A DNA stretch of 64,000 nt, from NCBI RefSeq assembly GCF_007474605.1, contig NZ_VHKL01000001.1, forward strand, positions 372,001 to 436,000. The letters run 5' to 3'. Positions 17,509-24,675 of the stretch are shown here, piece after piece (the first letter of the stretch is position 1; every line of letters begins with the position of its first letter). The stretch comes from Rhodoligotrophos appendicifer (GTDB lineage Bacteria > Pseudomonadota > Alphaproteobacteria > Rhizobiales > Im1). Below the pieces are notes generated by a model. The model ran no database searches, had not been told where the DNA came from, and saw nothing but the letters and a program-made list of their open reading frames with translations. The position numbers and the translations under genes are program-made.

Positions 17509-18681
17509 CTAGCGCTTTGAGGCGTAATCCGCCAGATCCAGCATGAATTTGGAGCATTTTTCCATCTGTTGCAGGGTGATGAACTCGTTGGGCTGATGCG
17601 CCTGGGCGATGTCTCCAGGTCCGCAGACGATGGCCGACATCGCAGCCTCCTGAAACAGGCCGCCTTCGGTCGCATAGGAAACCGCAAAGGTTTGGTTGGT
17701 ACCGGAGAGAAACAGGGCGAGCCGCTCTGCCTCCGATCCTGCATCCGGTTTCAGAGCCACGACACCCCCCACTTCGCTGGTGACGATGCCGGCTTCCGGA
17801 TCGACCGCCCTCATATCGGCCATCAATTCATCGGCGAACGCATCGAACCGGCGGGGTATCTCGTTGGGATCTGCGCTCGGGAGGAGACGCATTTCCCAGA
17901 AGAAGTGGCAATGCCGGGGAATGATGTTCTGCGCGCCTCCGCCTTCGATGCGGCCCACCTGCAGGGTGGTGTAGGCCGGCTCGAACCGGCCTGACGGATC
18001 TCCGCGGTCTCTGAGTTCGCGCGACAGCCGCGCGAGCTCCGCCACAAGTTCGCCGGCCACCATGACAGCATTCACGGCGAGTTGCGGCATGCTGGAATGC
18101 GCTTCACGCCCCGTCACATCCGTGCGGAATCGGCGCGTACCCTTATGGGCATCCACCACTGTCATCATGGTGGGCTCCCCCACGATGACGGCCCGAGGCA
18201 GAGGATGACGGGCGGCGATCTCCGCGATCATGGGGCGGACACCGAGGCACCCCACCTCTTCATCGTACGACAGCGCCAAATGGATGGGCTGGCGCAGATC
18301 GCGGTCGAGAAAATCCGGGACATGGGCAAGGGCTGCAGCAACGAACCCCTTCATGTCGCAGGAGCCGCGTCCATAGAGCTTGCCCTCCCGCTCGGTCAGC
18401 GTGAAGGGATCCGTATGCCAGTCCTGCCCTTCGACGGGAACGACGTCGGTATGGCCGGACAAGGCGATGCCGCCTCGATCTTTTGGCCCGATGGTCGCAT
18501 AGAGCGAGGCCTTGGTATTGTCCTCATTGGGGATGACAAGACTCTCGACGCCCCAGCCGCTCAGATAATCTTGAACGAAGGCGATGAGTGCGAGATTGCT
18601 GAGCCGGCTCGTTGTGTCGAAAGCGACGAGGCGGTCAAGCATCTCGACCGCGGTAAAGCGCTGCGGAGTGAATTCGGTCAA
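17509..18681 (-). CDS. argE: Acetylornithine deacetylase (M20 family)
   Basis: 390-residue cytoplasmic M20A amidohydrolase that removes acetate from N-acetylornithine in arginine synthesis, or acts on related N-acyl amino acids. Metal and catalytic motifs are LSGHTDVVPV, GRGSCDMKGF, YDEEVGCLGV with the catalytic Glu, VGEPTMMTVV and a final AHQPNEFI. The start appears to be a TTG at 18681 that overlaps the apaG stop by four bases; no ATG lies before residue 14 in this frame. Coupling to apaG supports the TTG. The copper module follows 66 bp downstream on the same strand. Confidence 0.88.
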   Translation of the reverse strand: MTEFTPQRFTAVEMLDRLVAFDTTSRLSNLALIAFVQDYLSGWGVESLVIPNEDNTKASLYATIGPKDRGGIALSGHTDVVPVEGQDWHTDPFTLTEREGKLYGRGSCDMKGFVAAALAHVPDFLDRDLRQPIHLALSYDEEVGCLGVRPMIAEIAARHPLPRAVIVGEPTMMTVVDAHKGTRRFRTDVTGREAHSSMPQLAVNAVMVAGELVAELARLSRELRDRGDPSGRFEPAYTTLQVGRIEGGGAQNIIPRHCHFFWEMRLLPSADPNEIPRRFDAFADELMADMRAVDPEAGIVTSEVGGVVALKPDAGSEAERLALFLSGTNQTFAVSYATEGGLFQEAAMSAIVCGPGDIAQAHQPNEFITLQQMEKCSKFMLDLADYASKR

Positions 18682-19070
18682 TGGAGCCTCTTCTTTTCGT
18701 ATGGGCTTTCAAGCGCAAAGACGGGGACGTCGACGTTGAACATTTCTCCGCCTACGGTTTCCATCTGATACGCCCCGACCATCATGCCCGACGGCGTCGG
18801 CAGCGGAGCGCCGCTGGTATACTCGAAACTTTCTCCGGGCTTGAGCAAGGGCTGTTCGCCTACGACGCCCTCCCCCCGGACTTCCTGGCTGCGGCCTAGG
18901 GCATCGGTGATCCGCCAATACCGCGTCCTTAGTCGGACGACCTCCTGACCAAGATTCTCTATGACGATCGTATACGCCCAGACGAAGTAATTCTCCTCCG
19001 GCGTCGATTGCTCGTCGAGGAAGGCAGGGGTGACAGTCACCCGGATCGCACGCGTCGTCTGATCGTACAT
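18678..19070 (-). CDS. apaG: ApaG domain protein
   Basis: 130-residue single-domain protein of the ApaG family (fibronectin III-like beta sandwich). Typical motifs are YFVWAYTIVIENLGQEVVRL, RYWRITDALGR, VVGEQPLLKPGESFEYTSG and GMMVGAYQMET. ApaG is linked to Co2+/Mg2+ sensitivity in enterobacteria, though its molecular role is unclear. The ATG at 19070 is clear. It is coupled to argE downstream and divergent from dcd. Confidence 0.95.
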   Translation of the reverse strand: MYDQTTRAIRVTVTPAFLDEQSTPEENYFVWAYTIVIENLGQEVVRLRTRYWRITDALGRSQEVRGEGVVGEQPLLKPGESFEYTSGAPLPTPSGMMVGAYQMETVGGEMFNVDVPVFALESPYEKKRLH

Positions 19071-19229
19071 CGCACCCTACGCTGAAAGAAGCCAAGCGGC
19101 AGCCACTCTGTCGCCCTGGCCGGCAGCAGGTCAAGAGCCGCGCGGATTATACGGCAAAACCATTGCGCCTTTCGGCGTTTCCGCTACGAAGGAGTCGATT
19201 TTACAGGCGCATCCAACAGGAGCGGATGA

Positions 19230-20336
19230 GTGTCCTCAAGCAGCGCATCGAAGATGACACCTGGGATTCTGCCGGCTCACGCCATACGGGGGATGCTGGA
19301 AGACGGCTCCCTGAGCACATCTCATCCTCTCGATGCCGATCAGGTGCAGCCGGCGAGCCTCGATCTGAGGCTCGGGGACACAGCCTATCGCGTGCGAGCG
19401 AGCTTTCTTCCCGGGACCCAGGCGACGGTTGCCGAGCGATTGGAAGATCTGGCCCTGCATCGCATGCCCCTCGACAACAGCGCGGTGCTCGAGACCGGCT
19501 GCGTGTACATCGTGCCCTTGCTGGAGCGGCTTGCCCTGCCCACCGGCATCCATGCACTGGCCAATCCGAAGAGTTCCACGGGACGCATCGACGTCTTCAC
19601 CCGGGTGATCGCAGATCATGCGCGCGAGTTCGACAAGATCGCTCCAGATTACACGGGCCCTCTCTATGCCGAGATCTCGCCGCGCACCTTCCCGATTCTG
19701 GTGCGCACCGGCTCGCGGCTGGCTCAGATGAGGTTCCGGCGCGGCCCCGCCACATTTTCAGATGCAGAGACCGCAAGCCTCAATGAACGCGAACATCTGG
19801 TCTCATCGCGCCACATCGATATCGACAACGGCGTAGCGCTGTCCGTCGACCTGGCGGGGAGTGGCGATGGAGGTCCCGCGGGCTACCGCGCCAAGCGCCA
19901 CTCCGCCCTGATCGACGTAGACCAGAAAGCCTCCCTCGACGTGCTCGACTACTGGGAGCCCATTGCCCGTTGCACGAGCCTGATCCTCGACCCGAACGAG
20001 TTCTACATCCTCGCCTCGAAGGAGGCTGTCAGGGTGCCGCCCACCCATGCCGCCGAGATGGTCCCGTTCAACCCTTTGGTGGGGGAATTCCGCGTCCACT
20101 ATGCAGGCTTTTTCGACCCCGGCTTCGGCCACTCCTCAGGCTCTGGCGAGGGCAGTCGTGCTGTCCTCGAGGTTCGCAGCCACGAGGTCCCCTTCATTCT
20201 CGAGGATGGCCAGACCGTTGGCCGACTGATCTACGAAACCCTGACGGAGCCCCCCGAGCACGTCTATGGTTCCGGCATTGGCTCTCACTATCAAAAACAG
20301 GGTCTGAAGCTCTCGAAGCATTTCCGCCTGCCCTGA
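19230..20336 (+). CDS. dcd: 2'-deoxycytidine 5'-triphosphate deaminase (long form)
   Basis: 368-residue dCTP deaminase of the long alphaproteobacterial type, about twice the length of E. coli Dcd because two related beta-barrel halves are joined. The first half has the conserved NPKSSTGRIDVFTRVIAD segment with the catalytic region and SRLAQMRFRRG; the second half has LGVEP-like DPNEFYILASKE and HSSGSGEGSRAVLEVRSHEV. It makes dUTP for thymidylate synthesis. The start is a GTG at 19230 with AGGAGCGG seven bases upstream; the ATG four bases earlier is out of frame. Confidence 0.92.
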   Translation: MSSSSASKMTPGILPAHAIRGMLEDGSLSTSHPLDADQVQPASLDLRLGDTAYRVRASFLPGTQATVAERLEDLALHRMPLDNSAVLETGCVYIVPLLERLALPTGIHALANPKSSTGRIDVFTRVIADHAREFDKIAPDYTGPLYAEISPRTFPILVRTGSRLAQMRFRRGPATFSDAETASLNEREHLVSSRHIDIDNGVALSVDLAGSGDGGPAGYRAKRHSALIDVDQKASLDVLDYWEPIARCTSLILDPNEFYILASKEAVRVPPTHAAEMVPFNPLVGEFRVHYAGFFDPGFGHSSGSGEGSRAVLEVRSHEVPFILEDGQTVGRLIYETLTEPPEHVYGSGIGSHYQKQGLKLSKHFRLP

Positions 20337-20345
20337 GCCTCATCA

Positions 20346-20374
20346 GCAGATGCTTTCACTTTGAAAGCATCTGC
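20346..20374. terminator. Perfect 12-bp hairpin after dcd
   Basis: A perfect inverted repeat with 12-bp arms GCAGATGCTTTC and GAAAGCATCTGC around a five-base loop, ten bases after the dcd stop. It lies between convergent genes, the expected place for a bidirectional terminator. No T-tract follows on either strand, so it is not a classical intrinsic terminator and could instead protect the mRNA 3' end. The arm sequence GCATCTGC recurs near 20460, just inside the end of the next gene. Confidence 0.55.
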
Positions 20375-20467
20375 GCCTCTGCAGCCTTGTAGGCGGAGCT
20401 TAGGAGTAGGCCTCTGAGCCTGAAGAAGTCAGAGCCCTGGATTTAAGCGCGATAAAAGGCATCTGCA

Positions 20468-21202
20468 TCACCCCACCGCGACGAGAAGGGCCGCATAGGC
20501 ACTGCTCCCTATCGCAAAGGGCCAGAAGCGGCTTTCCCGTTCCTCCGGTAACTCCTCTTTGAGGACGTTGAGGACGACACTTCCCGCCAGGAAGGCAAAC
20601 AGAAATCCGATGACGATCTGTGGAAGCTCGACGAACATCCCAAGGGTCCATCCTGCCATAATGGCCCCGGCAAGCATCCAGCGACCGGAACGGTCATACC
20701 GGTGCCTGTGATATTGGCGAAGCCCGAAGTCGCTCGCCATGAAGTGGAGGGCCATGGCTACGAAGTAGAAGACGAGGGACCCCAGGCCGGCCTCCTCCCG
20801 ATGCAGGAGGAGATATCCAATGATGACGTTGTAAAGACCGAATGAACCTATATGGAGCCAGAATATTTTCATTTCAGCCCGCCCATTCTCTGTGACGCCG
20901 GAGATCTGCTTGCGGGATGATTTGGCAGCCTGTTCCAAGCCATAGAAGGTGATCAACCCGGTCAGTGCGAGCAGGTAAACCCATCCTTCGGCAGCCCGTC
21001 CGCTAAGTCCCAGGCCTTCGGCGAATGTCTTCTGGTGGCTACTCAGTTCAGGAAGGATGTGCAGGAAGACATAGGCAACGGCGATCCCACCCGCTGCGGA
21101 CAGCCAGCGGCTGCGCGGCACCACATGGAGGAAGCGCAGCCTACTGATGAAGAGATGGACCAGTGCAAAGGATGCGGCGAAAAGAAGTGTGAGATAGACC
21201 AT
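20468..21202 (-). CDS. Polytopic membrane protein, ZIP-like
   Basis: 244-residue integral membrane protein with about seven hydrophobic helices. The segment VAYVFLHILPELSSHQ in helix 2 recalls the HxxPE metal-site motif of ZIP transporters. Two charged loops are seen: LEQAAKSSRKQISGVTENGR and LKEELPEERESRFWP. I would call it a distant ZIP-superfamily relative, but a metal role is not proven. It converges on dcd and stands alone. Confidence 0.6.
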   Translation of the reverse strand: MVYLTLLFAASFALVHLFISRLRFLHVVPRSRWLSAAGGIAVAYVFLHILPELSSHQKTFAEGLGLSGRAAEGWVYLLALTGLITFYGLEQAAKSSRKQISGVTENGRAEMKIFWLHIGSFGLYNVIIGYLLLHREEAGLGSLVFYFVAMALHFMASDFGLRQYHRHRYDRSGRWMLAGAIMAGWTLGMFVELPQIVIGFLFAFLAGSVVLNVLKEELPEERESRFWPFAIGSSAYAALLVAVG

Positions 21203-21624
21203 CCGCTTCTCTCAAGAATGTTGCTCGGGGGCAGTCAGCGGCGCGCCCTTATGACCATGGACTACCGCATCGAGCAGTCCGGCCACGCCGAGACCCGCCG
21301 TCATAGGATGAACGGTAGCACCCGAAATAGTTTCGATCCGTGAAGTTCAACACGGACGCATGCCCAGAACAGGGCCACTGCGCCGCTGGGAGAGCCCCTG
21401 AACAGACTACTCTAGCGTGGGGGTTGATGAAAAGACGGCCGGGGCAGCAGACATGATGGAGCCGATGAGAGCCGATCAGGGAGATGCCTGGATGAGCACG
21501 ATCCGACGGGGAATTGGCTTGCTCCTGAAGGGACAAACCAAGTAAAAGGAGTCTCACTTTTCCCCTGGAGTGGCATCCACTGGGACAAAGGGGAAAAAGC
21601 CGTACAAAATCAACGGCGTTTTTC
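21203..21624. other. Gene-poor stretch upstream of tRNA-Gly
   Basis: 422 bp without a recognisable gene. A short open frame on the plus strand ends at 21545 and could encode about 30-42 residues, but no ribosome site precedes its GTG or ATG codons. A 12-bp word, TCTCACTTTTCC, occurs at 21552 and again at 21741, on either side of the tRNA. Confidence 0.4.
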
Positions 21625-21699
21625 GCGGGCGTAGTTCAGTGGTAGAACGTCAGCTTCCCAAGCTGAATGTCGTCGGTTCGATCCCGATCGCCCGCTCCA
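21625..21699 (+). tRNA. tRNA-Gly (anticodon CCC)
   Basis: A complete cloverleaf of 75 nt including encoded CCA. The acceptor stem GCGGGCG pairs with CGCCCGC. The D stem is GTTC/GAAC with loop AGTGGTA. The anticodon stem TCAGC/GCTGA closes the loop TTCCCAA, giving anticodon CCC (reads GGG). The T arm is GTCGG-TTCGATC-CCGAT with one G-U pair. The discriminator base is T. Confidence 0.97.
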
Positions 21700-21927
21700 A
21701 ATTTCTTTTCGCGATCAATGGGTTGACGGCCTACCGCTAATCTCACTTTTCCTAAGCGTCGTTCACCTGCAGTCGTGCGATGCGCAACACGAAGCGTCGA
21801 TACCGAGCGACTCTTGCCGATCGCGTCGCCGCGATAACGAGCTGGCCGATCTCTGCAGCCCTGAGCCTCAAGTCGAACCAGTGGGGTGGTCATAGCCTCT
21901 TCTCTATGGAGGACATCATCATCGGCG

Positions 21928-23055
21928 CTATTGCAACCGCGCAAAGAGCCCGGCCATGAGTTTCCCTCGCTGAGCAAGGCTTTCGACGATGATATGTTCA
22001 TCGGCCGTATGCAGATGATCCCCCTGGGCACCCAGACCATCTAAGGTCGGGACGCCCATATGCCCTGTAAAGTTGCCGTCCGATCCACCGCCGGACGTCA
22101 CCGCATCCACCGAGAAGCCCAACTCGCGAGCGATTACCTTCGCCTCCTGAAAAATCGGGTTCGAAACCTTGTCCTCGTGCCAAAATGGCCGCACTGGTCC
22201 GCGTTCGAAATGAAAGGTGGCACCCGCATAATTGGCGACGGCACTTTCAACCGCGTTTTGCAAGTCGAGGAACGCCGATTGTGTCTTGGCAACGATAAGA
22301 AGTTCCGCCTCACAGGTCATTGGAATGCAATTGACCCACTTGCCGCCTTTTATCACTCCCACCCGGCAAAATGCGTCTTGATTGGATAAGCCTTCAAGCT
22401 CGACAACCTTCTCAGCCATTTCCCGGATCGCTGAAACGCCCATCGCACTCATGTGGCCTGCATGACCCGACTTGCCTTCAGTTCGGAGAATATATCTCGC
22501 GACCGTATGTCTTCCGCAAACAAGGCTGCCGTCTGGGCGGGCCGGTTCGGGAACAAGGACATATTTGTTGCGCTGAGCTTCCGCCTCGATCAGAGCGCGG
22601 CTCCCCTTGCTCCCAACCTCTTCATCGCTGGTGAACAGGATCGTCACCGGCAGCGGCGTTTGAATGTTCTGGAGCAGGAGAGCCCTCAAGGCATCGACAG
22701 CCAGAAAGTTTCCGGCCTTCATGTCGAGAATTCCTGGGCCGTAACAGCGCTCGCCATCACGCCTGAACGCCATTGAGCCGATCGGGTGCACCGTATCGAG
22801 ATGGCCCAATAAGAGGATGCCAGGTGAACCAGCGGCGGGGTGGGGCAATCGAGCCCGCAACGCGTCACCAAAGCCGGGGATTGGAATCCGGTCTATGCGC
22901 GCGTCGAGAAGGCTCAACTCGTCGCTGGCGATGTCAGCCATTCGGTTAACTGCACTCGCGTCCCAGCTTGGGCTTTCACACTCGACCCAGCTCTTCAGCC
23001 TGCCGAGCATCTCCTCCGAATCCATCGTCAGGCCAAGGGGGCTGAATTCAGTCAT
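21928..23055 (-). CDS. M20 family metallopeptidase (carboxypeptidase G2-like)
   Basis: 375-residue zinc peptidase/amidase of the M20A type. Metal-site motifs are LLLGHLDTVHPIG, GPGILDMKAG, TSDEEVGSKGS with the catalytic Glu, VPEPARP and a final GDHLHTADEHI. The dimerisation domain includes GKSGHAGHMSAMG. CPG2-like enzymes cleave C-terminal glutamate or other N-acyl amino acids. The ATG at 23055 is nine bases after the FAH gene, so the two are one operon, divergent from the Mo hydroxylase. In that setting it may remove an amide or acyl group from a ring-cleavage product; this is inference. Confidence 0.85.
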   Translation of the reverse strand: MTEFSPLGLTMDSEEMLGRLKSWVECESPSWDASAVNRMADIASDELSLLDARIDRIPIPGFGDALRARLPHPAAGSPGILLLGHLDTVHPIGSMAFRRDGERCYGPGILDMKAGNFLAVDALRALLLQNIQTPLPVTILFTSDEEVGSKGSRALIEAEAQRNKYVLVPEPARPDGSLVCGRHTVARYILRTEGKSGHAGHMSAMGVSAIREMAEKVVELEGLSNQDAFCRVGVIKGGKWVNCIPMTCEAELLIVAKTQSAFLDLQNAVESAVANYAGATFHFERGPVRPFWHEDKVSNPIFQEAKVIARELGFSVDAVTSGGGSDGNFTGHMGVPTLDGLGAQGDHLHTADEHIIVESLAQRGKLMAGLFARLQ

Positions 23056-23064
23056 GTTCCGATC

Positions 23065-24054
23065 CTACGCCGGCAGGGCGGCTACCGTGTTGACCAGCTG
23101 TCCGAGGCCGGCAATCGTGGCCTCGATCCTGTCGCCGGGCGCGAGCCAAACGGGATTGGCGTGCCCGGCAATCACTCCGGACGGGCTGCCCGAGGTTATC
23201 ACATCGCCAGGCTCCAGGGTGATGTTGGACCACCACGAAACAAGGTCGGCAACACCGAAAACCATGTTTTTTGTGCTCGAGTCCTGCCGGATTTCGCCAT
23301 TAAGCCGAAGGGTCATCTTCAGATCCTGCGGATCTGCGATCTCGTCAATGGTGGTTAGCCACGGCCCCAGGGGACAGGACGTATCGAAGCTCTTTCCCAG
23401 AAGGATAACTTTGTTCGCGTGTTCGCGGCTTTGAATGTCGCGCGCGGACACGTCGTTGAAGACACAATACCCGGCGACATAGTCCAATGCGTTTTCCTTG
23501 GAGACGTTTTTGGCCTTCTTGCCAATGACGATCGCCAGCTCGATTTCGTAATCCAGCTGCTCCGTGAAAGAGGGAATATAGATCGCCTCTTCGGTTCCGA
23601 CTGTTGAGGATGGAGCCTGGAGGAAGCCGGTGGGATGCTGATAATGGAAGGAGCCCCAATCCTGCGCTTTCCAGGCATCGCCCTTGAAAGCGGAGGCCAC
23701 CTCCTTCTTGTGATCAGAAAAATTCACTGAAGTGTGGAGGATCTTGCCCGGCCGCGGAATTGTCGGCAAAAAACGCAACTCGCTTTTCCGCCAGGCAACC
23801 TTGCTTGCCGCACGGGCATTGATCTCGTCTGGACTGCCCTTGGCAAATCGGATCACCTCCTCCGCCAAGGGATAATACCGGCCAGGGTTGGAGATCATCT
23901 CGATGATATCATTGGGAATCCGATCACCCGAAGCGTCTTTGTGAATGATCGAATCGACGGAGCGAAGATCGATAAAGACATCCTCACTGACAGCCGCAGC
24001 CAGAAAGCGGGAGCTCTGATCCGAAGTTTTGGGTTCGCATGTTACAAGCTTCAT
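23065..24054 (-). CDS. Fumarylacetoacetate hydrolase family protein
   Basis: 329-residue FAH-fold enzyme. After an N-terminal domain of about 100 residues comes the catalytic domain with FTEQLDYEIELAIVIG, whose Glu-x-Glu and Asp bind Mg2+ or Ca2+, then GYCVFNDVSARDIQ and ITSGSPSGVIAG. Members hydrolyse C-C bonds in 1,3-diketones, decarboxylate, or hydrate ring-fission products. It is the first gene of a minus-strand pair with the M20 enzyme and lies 141 bp from the divergent Mo hydroxylase genes, suggesting a lower step after ring hydroxylation. Confidence 0.9.
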   Translation of the reverse strand: MKLVTCEPKTSDQSSRFLAAAVSEDVFIDLRSVDSIIHKDASGDRIPNDIIEMISNPGRYYPLAEEVIRFAKGSPDEINARAASKVAWRKSELRFLPTIPRPGKILHTSVNFSDHKKEVASAFKGDAWKAQDWGSFHYQHPTGFLQAPSSTVGTEEAIYIPSFTEQLDYEIELAIVIGKKAKNVSKENALDYVAGYCVFNDVSARDIQSREHANKVILLGKSFDTSCPLGPWLTTIDEIADPQDLKMTLRLNGEIRQDSSTKNMVFGVADLVSWWSNITLEPGDVITSGSPSGVIAGHANPVWLAPGDRIEATIAGLGQLVNTVAALPA

Positions 24055-24105
24055 GTCCTGACCTCAGTAAGTCTGCCGCCCGCCGAGCTACGCTCACGCG
24101 CCATA

Positions 24106-24148
24106 GCATATATGATCCCAGCTTCGCTAATTGTAAAATGTATCCAAT
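24106..24148. promoter_or_regulatory. Candidate GntR operator pair, FAH/Mo-hydroxylase gap
   Basis: Two related words lie in the divergent promoter region: GCATATATGATCCCA at 24106-24120 and TGTATCCAAT at 24139-24148. Both resemble GCATATTGTATCCGAT, found 16 bp upstream of the GntR gene at 29591-29606. The match suggests that this regulator controls both promoters. It rests on visual comparison only. Confidence 0.45.
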
Positions 24149-24195
24149 CCTGCCAAGATCGTCAGTGTCGATCTTCCATACCGGATGCAGGTTCA

Positions 24196-24675
24196 ATGTT
24201 GGGCACCACAAACAGCGCCGTCGAAGAGGTGATCCTGCGTGTCAATGGCGAGGAAGCCACGGTAAGAGTTGACCCGGCAACTCCGCTCCTGTTCGTTCTC
24301 AGAAATTCTCTAGGATTGACAGGTGCAAAGCTGGGCTGCGGCCTTGAGCAGTGCGGGGCATGCGCCGTGCTTGTTGACGGTAAGAAGGCGCTCAGCTGCA
24401 ATGCGCCGGTGGCACAGTTTACGGGTAAGAATATTGTCACGCCGGAGAGTGCTGACGACAACATGCTCGAGATCGTGCGCAACGCCTTTCTCGAAGCCGG
24501 CGCGGCACAATGCGGATACTGTATCCCTGGGATGGTGATTGCCGCGGCAGCCTTGCTTCACGCCACCAAACATCCTGACGATGGCGAAATTCGCGACGCT
24601 CTTCAACAGCATCTCTGCCGTTGCGGATCGCAGCAGCGCGTTTTTCAGGCGGTCAAGGAATTGGCCAATGGCTGA
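24196..24675 (+). CDS. (2Fe-2S)-binding subunit of molybdenum hydroxylase
   Basis: 159-residue small subunit of the xanthine oxidase family (IorA/CoxS type). The N-terminal plant-type ferredoxin cluster is LGCGLEQCGACAVLVDG followed by LSC. The C-terminal helical cluster is AQCGYCIPGM with HLCRCGSQQR. It passes electrons from the molybdopterin site. The ATG at 24196 begins the homologous part; the frame extends upstream without meaning. Its stop overlaps the large-subunit start by eight bases. No FAD subunit is nearby, as in isoquinoline 1-oxidoreductase, which uses another acceptor such as a cytochrome. Confidence 0.93.
   Translation: MLGTTNSAVEEVILRVNGEEATVRVDPATPLLFVLRNSLGLTGAKLGCGLEQCGACAVLVDGKKALSCNAPVAQFTGKNIVTPESADDNMLEIVRNAFLEAGAAQCGYCIPGMVIAAAALLHATKHPDDGEIRDALQQHLCRCGSQQRVFQAVKELANG

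Noticed and set aside
21418-21545. Plus-strand frame of about 42 codons upstream of the tRNA
   Set aside because: No ribosome site and no recognisable family; kept only as a note in the gene-poor stretch.
21636-22040. 134-codon open frame antisense to the tRNA, ending in AGDRDRTDDIQLGKL
   Set aside because: That peptide is the well-known spurious translation of the reverse strand of a tRNA gene. The rest overlaps the M20 peptidase end and resembles nothing.
23734-24195. Upstream extension of the (2Fe-2S) subunit frame
   Set aside because: It is antisense to the FAH gene, and the ferredoxin domain begins right after the ATG at 24196.
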